Positions 55,446-64,000 of a stretch of 64,000 bases of DNA are shown piece by piece. The position numbers were made by a program, and so were the translations under genes. Below the pieces are notes generated by a model. The model ran no database searches, was not told the DNA's origin, and worked only from the letters and a program-made list of their open reading frames with translations. Source of the DNA: Pegoplata infirma (Eukaryota > Arthropoda > Insecta > Diptera > Anthomyiidae); the NCBI GenBank assembly GCA_963921195.1, contig OY992538.1:4278001-4342000 (forward strand). Direction: 5' to 3'. Every line of letters starts with the position of its first letter. Positions within the stretch are counted from its first letter, which is position 1.

Positions 55446-56603
55446 AAGGAGTTAAGATGTGTCAAAAGCCATTTACGGCAATATTCTTCTTGTAAGAGTA
55501 AAAGGAATAAATATAATAGCAATCATGTCGAACCACCACTAGTTTTTAGAATTTCTTTACATTTCGCAAACGTTTCACCTTTTTCTATAACAAAAACATG
55601 GTACCTTACGGACCTTTGTCGATTTTTTTTATTTTGTTCCACAAAATTCATATTTTATTCAAATTATTTAAAAAAATATCTAAAAATAAAAAATATTGAA
55701 AAAAATAAAAAATCGGGATACCGAAAATTCCGGGATTGAAAATCAGAAATCCCTAGTTTCGGGATTTGCCTAATCCCGAAAATACCGGGATTTCCGGGAT
55801 CGGGATATCCCGATTGGAAGCCCTAAAAGTTTGTGTGAGAAAAAAGTTGTTCACTCTTTAGTGGAAAAAATCGGTAGAAAATTTTTTTGTAGGAAATTTC
55901 CTCAAAAGTTTGATATCAAGGGTGATAACCGTTAATGTGTATGAAGAACACACACATTTTAAAATTATCCACACTCTTTTTTCTTATTAAAAATTAGTTA
56001 GGGCTCTAAATACCAGTGATGAGAAGCTCTCACTCAACATGTTGACTGAAAAGTCAAAAACTAAACCGTTCAGCAAAATGTTGAGGAGCAGCTGTGTAAC
56101 AGCTTGCTATGCTAAACACCATCATTGACTAACAGGTCCAATATTAACCTAAAAAGGCAACTGTTCCGACCCGACGCTAAGCGAAACCAAAAGAAAATCT
56201 CCATACAAATTTGATCTACCCTAATGTATATGTGTGCAGTAAGAGGAAATTGTATGTTTTAACAACACACTCTTTTATATCTAAGTGCAACATACAATAC
56301 AGTATTTTCAGGTTTCAATCAAAAAAGAATCCAAAAATCTTTAGGAAGTTGGTAAATTTTGATGTGTATAATGGAAAAGTGTGATAGTGGAAAGTACCCT
56401 TTAACAGTGGGTCTAACTTTTGTCCTTCAGATTTTACAAGTGTTTGACTGTAGCAAAAATAATGTTTAGCTTGAAAAAATTTGTTCAAGTACTATTTAAC
56501 GTACCTACTGGAGTTTTTATAACGTATCACTGTACTTGACAAGTAGTTATTCCTGTACTTGAACTGGAAAATAAATAATTATTTCCCATATATGGCTTAT
56601 AGC

Positions 56604-57570
56604 TAGGCTGACCATACGTACTGATTTGATCAGTACATGTACTGATTTTTGATCACGTGTACTGATCAAAAGACGTTGTACTGATTTGTACTGATTTTTT
56701 GAAATATGTACTGATTGTACTGATTTTTGAACATTTTAACATAAAAAATAATTTTCTTCTAAAATTTTATACAAAAATTTTAATTTCCATAAAATAAGTC
56801 ATCGGAGTAGTTTTTTATAACTTATGACAAAAAGATATGTAATTTGAGTTAAATCAATTCTAAAAAGTTTAGAGTTCGTGAATCAAGAGGTTCATTAACG
56901 CAAACATGTATCTGAGCATGAGGTTATTTTGATCCTATAAATATGAAAAGGTTTATATGAAAAGACGCCCATAATCTTTGAGGTTTTCTAAACGAAAAGT
57001 TCACGGGATGATGGATTTTTTAGATTTTTAGAAATATAATGTAACTGCAACAATTCAAATGATTCTGAGATGTTCGATGAGGTAATGTCTTAAGAATTTA
57101 TTGGACAAATCACTCAGAACATCAGCCGCTATTTAAAAAAACATGCTTTTTATCTGGGAAGTTTTATAAAAGACAGAGCTATTAAAACTTATGCGAAAAA
57201 GTCCTCAGAATTTAAGAGATTTTCTTAAACTCAAAACCTGTGGGTTTTTGTTTGTTATTATTTCTGCACTGATCAACGATCAACATTCAAATGAAGTGGT
57301 TTGAAGTCAGTTAAATTTTTTGCAAAATAACGACAACAGTTTAAGGCAGATGTTTTTAAACCTTTGTTTTTAAACAGCTCTTTTCAAACAGTTGTTTTTA
57401 CTAATATACTAATTGCGCCAAGTTTGCTAGTTAAACCGAATTTTTTTGAGTGTTGAAAAAATTATCAGTGTTATGCCATAGAAAAGAGTTTTTAGAGAGG
57501 TATTTCACGATAATATGAACGTAAAAGCTTGGGCGTACTGATTTGACTTCAGAAAAAAATGGTCACCCTA
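56604..57570. mobile_element. hAT-like element with 8-bp target duplication (967 bp)
   Basis: TAGGCTGACCATACGTACTG ... AATGGTCACCCTA termini with subterminal GTACTGATTTGTACTGATTT repeats. Flanked by CTTATAGC (56596-56603, 57571-57578). No transposase frame remains. Confidence 0.88.
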
Positions 57571-57578
57571 CTTATAGC

Positions 57579-58136
57579 CCTTACCACTGTTATGGGGATT
57601 ATGTCTGTGGGGTTTATGACATGTCACTATATCAAAATATCTGGTAGTATCCATTTTAATCTTTACATTGTCTTATGTAAAGTGTAACATTTAATTCTTT
57701 TAAAATTCATTAAGTATTGGAATCCTAAAATGATTCGTTTTGGTAAATAGCTACCACAACATCAAGTCATGTTCAATACGAGTTTTCATACACGTACACT
57801 TACAAAATTTTGCTGGATCAGATCAATTGTTTTGATTCAGTTTATGTACATAAATGTTGCTTGAAGATTTGTTTGAAATTCATTCATATGGTTGTAAATA
57901 CAACAATTATGTGGCTCCACTCTTTCGTCCCACTTGCAACATTTTCCAACGTTTGTTGAATGTTTTTATTCGGCTGGCTGGTTAGGTTAGTTAAGTTGGC
58001 TGACTGGCTGATAGACCAACTTACTAACTAACAAAAAACAAATGCTGATGAAGACACATACGCTAAGCGTATTTTTTAAGTTAATACATAATAACAATAA
58101 TAAACTGCTTCTGGTGAATGTTCAACAAACAATATG
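57579..58136. other. Upstream region of the Vajk-type gene
   Basis: No ORF or obvious repeat. This is the first stretch in tens of kilobases that looks free of transposon termini, and it likely holds the gene's regulatory sequence. Confidence 0.4.
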
Positions 58137-58143
58137 TATATAA
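58137..58143 (+). promoter_or_regulatory. TATA box
   Basis: TATATAA, about 31-36 bp before TAGTATCAACTC, where transcription plausibly starts (near 58170-58174). The spacing is typical. Confidence 0.75.
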
Positions 58144-58253
58144 GGCAGAATTTGTAGTTCCATGAATTAGTATCAACTCAGATCTCGTCAAAAGCGATAC
58201 AATAACATAGTGTGATAGTTTTCCTCTTTAACCAAACCACCAACAGCTCAACA

Positions 58254-59288
58254 ATGCGCATGGTAATTATACAAGAAACATATAAACTTAAAAATGGGAA
58301 ATAATTTGTTTTGTTTTATAACTTATAGTTTGTTTTTCCTTGTCTCGCTTTGTGCGTGGCAATGGTCAGTTGTGCTGAGGATGTTGCCTCAGAAGATAAA
58401 AGTAAAAATGTAGAAAAACGTGGACTACACTTGGGAGATTACGGTCATCATCATTACGGTCACCACGAACACATCAAGACTGTGACTATAGAAAAGAAGG
58501 TTCCTGTACCTTATCATGTGACCAAACACATTCCGTACACAGTGGAGAAAAAGGTTCCTTATGAGGTCAAAGTAAATGTACCAGAACCCTATATAGTGGA
58601 AAAGAAGGTACCCGTTCATGTTAAGGAATACGTTAAAGTTCCTGTACATGTACCCAAACCATATATTGTCGAGAAAAAAGTACCATATGAGGTTAAGGTA
58701 CCTGTCGATAAGCCCTACGAAGTCAAAGTGCACGTTCCACAGCCCTACGAAGTCATTAAGAAAATTCCATATGAAGTAAAAGTTCCAGTACCACAGCCCT
58801 ACGAAGTTATTAAAAAGATACCTTACGAGGTCAAAGTAGAAATACCCGTTCCCAAGCCTTATGAAGTTATCAAAAAGGTGCCCTACGAAGTTAAGGTAGC
58901 CGTTGAGAAGCCATATCCGGTCGAGGTACCGAAGCCATACCCAGTCGAAGTAGAAAAACCATATCCTGTTGTGGTGGAGAAGAAGGTTCCATATGAAGTC
59001 AAATACCCCGTCGACAAACCATACAAGGTCGAAGTGGAAAAACCTTATCCAGTGCATGTTAAAGTACATGTTCCTCAACCGTATACTGTCGAAAAGAAGG
59101 TTCCTTACACGGTAGAAAAACCAGTACCATATGAAGTTAAAGTTCCAATTGAAAAACCATATCCAGTCTATTCAGAAGTGAAAGTGCCAGTCCACAAGGA
59201 AATTCCTATTCCAGAAAAATACCACGTGGAAGCGCCAATATTCGAAAAGGAAGAATACCAACACCATCACTATCACCACCACCCATAA
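58254..59288 (+). CDS. Vajk-type secreted structural (cuticular) protein
   Basis: Likely a secreted extracellular-matrix or cuticle component. The CDS joins 58254-58262 (ATG CGC ATG) to 58329-59288, 322 aa. The intron 58263-58328 has a GTAATT donor and TTATAG acceptor, phase 0. The spliced start gives a good signal peptide (MRMFVFPCLALCVAMVSCAE); starting inside exon 2 would lose it. A charged stretch with KR (EKRGLHLGDYG, possible processing site) and a His-rich patch follow. The rest, about residues 50-300, is a repeat of K-P-Y-x-V and KKVPYEVKV motifs, ending in a His-rich tail. The motif style resembles Drosophila Vajk proteins, remembered rather than searched, so no symbol is assigned. 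A 217-codon frame on the other strand is a mirror of the repeats. Confidence 0.9.
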
Positions 59289-59775
59289 AAAGCTGGTCAA
59301 AAGCTCTAGCAACTTTACTAGAAAACGACTAAATAGCAATAAATTTCATAACCACCACTATCATCACCATTAACAACAACAACACTTAACCATCACAGAA
59401 CGCGATCACAAGTGATAAAACAACAAAAGAGTTTGCGAAAATTCCATCTAAAACGCAAATCATGCGATTTACGCACGCACCGTTGAGCTGGACGAGCAAG
59501 AGGAGAAAACACCACCCGTAATCCACTTTTGAGGAAAGTGTGGATTATTAAACCAAAAAGGAAGAGGAGGAGGAGGAGAAGAAAGAGAAGGAGGATTTAA
59601 TTGTTGAATCCATACGAGATCTGACATTGCAACGACTAACTAAAACGTTGCAATGTCTAAAACCCTGTAAAATAAGCCAAATGTGTTAATACTTTTTATA
59701 TCTATGTAAATGTTGACATTGTAGCTTAAGTATTATATTTCATTTATTTAAATAATAAGTAAGAGAAAGAAAAAA
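59289..59775 (+). other. 3'UTR of the Vajk-type gene
   Basis: AATAAA at 59338-59343 and AT-rich AATAATAAG-type sequence around 59745-59765 followed by an A run. No other feature. Confidence 0.5.
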
Positions 59776-60561
59776 AAAACTTTTAAAAAAGAAAATTGTA
59801 TTTTTATTACGTCATTTTTGGCAATTGTTATGTCTCGTAATGTCGACCGATAGGCTTACTAGTTATAAAAACAATGTTGGTTTGCACGACGGTCGCGTTT
59901 GCAATACTTGTAACGCCAAAATTTTCAAAATCATTTCAAATGATTCATTTGGTAAGCGAAAACCTTAACGGATTAGATGTACAGTTAACAGTTTGCTGCT
60001 TTTGTTTGTGTGTAAAAAATACACAAATATAAGATTTAAATACATGTCTGTCTGTATATGTAACTGTATAACCAAGCATTGCACTTTTTGTGCTAGAGTA
60101 GTGTAGACATCAAGCCTAGTAGAGCGTAGCAAATATATGATATTTGTTAGTTTAATAGTGAAAACCGTATTATCTATGTTGCGCATGTTTAACGTGCATA
60201 CATATGTATACATTGCATACATACATACATTAAATTGTTTCCTCATTTTTTATGGCAATCTCGATTGCGCAATTTCGAATAATGACTACGTTCACACTTG
60301 CTTGTGGAAGACTATCTAATTAAATTAACTTTTTAACTCAATTTAATTTTTTTGAGTGTAAAAGGATTTGGCATTGATTAAAATAATGACAATTCTAAAA
60401 ATTGCATTGGTATTAGTTTAATTTGAATGCCAATGAAGTTTTTAGCATTGTGTTCCCAATGCAGTAAATAATAAAGCCAAACCCATTGCAATGAGAACAC
60501 ATACGAAAAATCTCCTCCCATCCTACTACTTTTTTTGTAAATTAATTTCTGTTTTTTAACA
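59776..60561. other. Intergenic, no gene recognised
   Basis: Contains a loosely inverted TTTGGCATTGATT / TTTGAATGCCAATG pair at 60367-60440 and a GTTCACACTTGC word at about 60290, but no complete element. Confidence 0.4.
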
Positions 60562-60790
60562 CCAGGACTGTGATCACGTAAAACGATAGTTAACTATCGT
60601 CGATTTTCGGAGCCTTTTTGCTCCTAAACTAATCAAAATATTTCCAATTTTTTTAATATTTCTGGATTAGACAACACTCTTTAATAATTTAATAAAGAAA
60701 AACTTAAAAATTTCCCTTCAAAACGATATGTATTTTGATGTCGTTTATGCATCGTCTATCGTTTTCGTTTTACGTGATTAGCCCTCAGCC
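60562..60790. mobile_element. GATCACGTAAAACGATAG MITE (~230 bp)
   Basis: Left CTGTGATCACGTAAAACGAT and right CGTTTTACGTGATTAG are inverted ends. The interior matches 6530-6695 and 7430-7500 (CCTTCAAAACGATATGTATT). It lacks the foldback present in the 6509-7526 copy. Confidence 0.8.
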
Positions 60791-61401
60791 TTTGATGGGT
60801 GAAAAGAAAACGGGGTAGAAAAAAATCACGAAACTATACGTTTTTTTATATGGAGTTTGACAGATTTTCACGTGAAAACCGAGCCACTTTCTCAAAGACT
60901 CTTCCTATATAGAAAATTTCTAAAAGACAATTTTTCTATAGAACCTTCTGAAAGACAATTCTTTTATAGAAAATTTCTGAAAGACAATTTTTCTATAGAA
61001 AATTTCTCAAAGATAATTTTTCTATTGAAAATTTCTCAAAGACAATTTTTCTATAGAAACTTTCTGAAAGACAATTCTTCTAAAAAAAATTCTGAAAGAC
61101 AACTTTTCTATAGAAAATTTCTGAAAGACAATTTTTCTATAGAAAACTTCTCAAACACAATTTTTCTATAGAAAAATTCTCAAAAAAAAGAAAAATTCTA
61201 TAGAAAAATTCTCAAACACAATTTTTCTATAGAAAATTTTCTCAAAGACAATTTTTCTATAGAAAATTTCTCAAAGACAATTTTTCTATAGAAAATTTCT
61301 GCGAGACAGGTTTTCTATAGAAAATTTCTGAAAGACAATTTTTTTATAAAAAAGTTCTTAAAGAAAATTTTTGTATAGAAAACCTGTCTCGCAGGTTTCT
61401 A

Positions 61402-61879
61402 CACTCAGAAAATTATGTAAGTTACTACATGTTAGTTGTTTGTACATTTTACAGTAATTAGTTGTTTTAACTAAGAAAAAAGTACTGTAATGTAGTAACA
61501 GTCATTTAAAGTAGTTAATTTTATTTTTTTATCTCTAAAAAATTTTTAAGGTTTTTAAAAAAAAAAAAAAAATTTCGTTTTTTTTTTATTTTTCACATCT
61601 TTTTTAAAAAAAAAATTTGGTCTTCAATTTTTTTTCTGAAAATGTTTTTGAAAAAAAAGTATATATTTTTTTTTTTATTTTTACTACATGTTAGTTGTTT
61701 TGACTACAAATGTAAGTAGTTTTTACTTACTACATAAGTCAGTTGTTTTTTTGTCAGTTAAAATAACTAATATTGTTAGTTGATTTAACTGAAAAAGTAG
61801 TTGACCCTAAAACAACTTACAAAGTAGTTATTTTAACTGGCATTTTCAGTTGATTTTACTAACATAATTTTTTTGAGTG
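61402..61879 (-). mobile_element. CACTCA MITE inside the higher-order repeat
   Basis: TA-CACTCAGAAAATTATG ... TTTTTTTGAGTG-TA, inserted into a CTATAG of the S2 satellite (TTTCTA before, TATAGAAGATTTC after). Confidence 0.88.
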
Positions 61880-62730
61880 TATAGAAGATTTCTGAAAGAC
61901 AATTTTTTTTATAAAAAATTTCTTTTTTCGCTTGCAATAAAGTCTTGCAACTTTTTTTTGTAGGCAAACGGGGGTGAAAAGAAAATGGGGTAGAAAAAAA
62001 ATCACGAAACTTTACGTTTTTTTTATATGGAGTTTGACAGATTTTCACGTGAAAACCGATCCACTTTCTCAAAGACACTTCCTATATAGAAAATTTCTAA
62101 AAGACAATTTTTCTATCGAACCTTCTGAAAGACAATTCTTTTATAGAAAATTTCTGAAAGACAATTTTTCTATAGAAAATTTCTCAAAGATAATTTTTCT
62201 ATTGAAAATTTCTCAAAGACAATTCTTCTAAAAAAAAATTCTGAAAGACAACTTTTCTATAGAAAATTTATGAAAGACAATTTTTCTATAGAAAACTTCT
62301 CAAACACAATTTTTCTATAGAAAACTTCTCAAACACAATTTTTCTATAGAAAACTTCTTAAACACAATTTTTCTATAGAAAAATTCTCAAACACAAAGAC
62401 AATTTTTCTATAGAAAATTTCTCAAAGACAATTTTTCTATAGAAAATTTCTCAAAGATAATTTTTCTATAGAAAATTTCTCAATGACAATTTTTCTATAG
62501 AAAATTTCTGCGAAACAGGTTTTCTATAGAAAATTTCTAAAAGACAATTTTTTTATAAAAAATTTCTTAAAGAAAATTTTTCTATAGAAAACCTGTCTCG
62601 CAGGCTTTCTATAGAAAATTTCTGAAAGACAATTTTTTTATAAAAAATTTCTTAAAGAAAATTTTTCTATAGAAAATTACTGAAAAACAGTTTTTGTAAA
62701 GAAAATTTGTAAAATTTGTTTTTTTTTTTT

Positions 62731-63186
62731 TACTACATGTTAGTTGTTTGTACATTTTACAGTAATTAGTTGTTTTAACTAAGAAAAAAGTACTGTAATG
62801 TAGTAACAGTCATTTAAAGTAGTTAATTTTATTTTTTTATCTCTAAAAAATTTTTAAGGTTTTAAAAAAAAAAAAAAAAAAATTCGTTTTTTTTTTTATT
62901 TTTCACATCTTTTTTTAAAAAAAAATTTGGTCTTCAATTTTTTTTCTGAAAAATTTTTTGAAAAAAAAAGTATATATTGTTTATTTTATTTTTACTACAT
63001 GTTAGTTGTTTTGACTACAAATGTAAGTAGTTTTTACTACATAAGTCAGTTGTTTTTTTGTCAGTTCAAATAACTAATATTGTTAGTTGATTTAACTGAA
63101 AAAGTAGTTGACCCTAAAACAACTTACAAAGTAGTTATTTTAACTGGCATTTTCAGTTGATTTTACTAACATAATTTTTTTGAGTG
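62731..63186 (-). mobile_element. CACTCA MITE, left-truncated copy
   Basis: Same as 61402-61879 but the left ~30 bp is replaced by a T run; the right end GAGTG-TA is kept. Together with the shared flank this shows that the MITE was carried along in the tandem duplication. Confidence 0.85.
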
Positions 63187-64000
63187 TATAGAAGATTTCT
63201 GAAAGACAATTTTTTTTATAAAAAATTTCTTTTTTCGCTTGCAATAAAGTCTTGCAACTTTTTTTTGTAGGCAAACGGGGGTGAAAAGAAAACGGGGTAG
63301 AAAAAAAATCACGAAACTTTACGTTTTTTTTATATGGAGTTTGACAGATTTTCACGTGAAAACCGATCCACTTTCTCAAAGACACTTCCTATATAGAAAA
63401 TTTCTAAAAGACAATTTTTCTATCGAACCTTCTGAAAGACAATTCTTTTATAGAAAATTTCTAAAAGACAATTTTTCTATAGAAAATTTCTCAAAGATAA
63501 TTTTTCTATTGAAAATTTCTCAAAGACAATTCTTCTAAAAAAAAATTCTGAAAGACAACTTTTCTATAGAAAATTTATGAAAGACAATTTTTCTATAGAA
63601 AACTTCTCAAACACAATTTTTCTATAGAAAACTTCTCAAACACAATTTTTCTATAGAAAACTTCTTAAACACAATTTTTCTATAGAAAAATTCTCAAACA
63701 CAAAGACAATTTTTCTATAGAAAATTTCTCAAAGACAATTTTTCTATAGAAAATTTCTCAAAGATAATTTTTCTATAGAAAATTTCTCAATGACAATTTT
63801 TCTATAGAAAATTTCTGCGAAACAGGTTTTCTATAGAAAATTTCTAAAAGACAATTTTTTTATAAAAAATTTCTTAAAGAAAATTTTTCTATAGAAAACC
63901 TGTCTCGCAGGCTTTCTATAGAAAATTTCTGAAAGACAATTTTTTTATAAAAAATTTCTTAAAGAAAATTTTTCTATAGAAAATTACTGAAAAACAGTTT

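Larger units (their letters stand above)
51456..56223. mobile_element. Element H: TTAGGGT-ended composite, ~4.8 kb
   Basis: Left TTAGGGTGGAGCAAATAT and the inverse of the right end TTAGGGTAGATCAAATTT are inverted repeats. Homology continues about 70 bp inward (CGGGGTCGGGAAAGTTGCCT versus CGGGTCGGAACAGTTGCCT). It contains a LINE fragment, an element A relative, GGGAT-rich and CACG-rich repeats, and the GTCGT element, so it is heavily rearranged. Confidence 0.55.
60795..64000 (+). repeat. Higher-order tandem repeat: S2 satellite plus embedded MITE
   Basis: Three units each start near GGGTGAAAAGAAAA (60796, 61971, 63278), continue with ACGTTTTTTTATATGGAG and GACAGATTTTCACGTGAA, then S2 satellite (AAAGACAATTTTTCTATAG, AAAATTTCTG). 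The second-to-third period is 1307 bp with very few differences (for example AAAATGG versus AAAACGG at 61984 and 63291). The array runs off the right edge. Confidence 0.92.

Noticed and set aside
58425..59078. 217-codon frame on the - strand
   Set aside because: It is the antisense of the Vajk-type repeats; composition (Phe/Trp/Asp/Asn) mirrors the sense codons and no start context or domain is present.
60857..63538. Frames of 81-104 codons in the right-end satellite
   Set aside because: Translations of the S2 repeat (FLKDNFSIEN-like periodicity), not genes.

Overview
The window reads as AT-rich genomic DNA of a higher fly, most likely a calyptrate (blowfly or housefly type). The reasons are fly-type short introns, the neighbouring cnk and proteasome alpha5 genes, a Vajk-type cuticular gene, and intergenic DNA packed with TA- and TTA-targeting transposons. 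Only three host genes are well supported. (1) The 3' part of connector enhancer of KSR (cnk) enters from the left edge on the + strand: exon 1-1608, a 70-bp intron, and a last coding exon 1679-4162. (2) Proteasome subunit alpha type 5 lies on the - strand at 8094-8873 with two coding exons and a probable 60-bp 5'UTR intron; it converges on cnk. (3) A secreted Val/Pro/Lys/Tyr-repeat protein of the Vajk cuticular type lies on the + strand (58254-58262 joined to 58329-59288) behind a clear TATA box. Their roles are RAS-MAPK scaffolding, protein turnover and cuticle structure; they share no pathway. Nearly all of 9.8-57.6 kb and 60.8-64 kb is transposon-derived. From 9.8 to 25.5 kb there is a nested stack. 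A TA-flanked element (A, 9802-25450) is split by B (9846-14391, holding a 3-kb satellite array), by C (14630-21118, TTA target duplication) which holds D (14838-20870, TA) which holds a complete Ty3/Gypsy retrotransposon (15203-19948, LTRs with no difference I can see, one 1399-aa gag-pol frame), then by E (21386-22640) and F1 (22768-25376, another satellite array). From 25.9 to 34.6 kb an 8.7-kb TA-flanked element (G) carries further arrays of a related satellite, two near-identical 1.39-kb insertions, and small splice-bounded open segments. From 34.6 to 43.4 kb there are many short inverted-repeat elements and a second satellite-bearing F copy (F2). At 43.66-45.61 kb sits a frameshifted transposase pseudogene whose conserved residues match the catalytic core of the RAG1/Transib group. 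From 45.6 to 50.6 kb there are a TTAA-flanked element, a large palindrome whose one arm was hit by three different transposons while the other arm stayed empty, and a 1.7-kb palindrome built from two inverted pieces of a Tc1-type element. From 51.5 to 57.6 kb there are a LINE fragment split by a MITE, an element made of GTCGT/ACGAC repeats, and an 8-bp-TSD hAT-like element. The right end (60.8-64 kb) is a higher-order tandem repeat of satellite plus embedded MITE with a 1307-bp period. The main result is that several different terminal-inverted-repeat families here carry arrays of one satellite superfamily sharing a CTATAG core, most of them with termini of the form CACNCAAAAAA and TA target duplications. 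All identifications were made by reading the sequence; none was confirmed by a database search.
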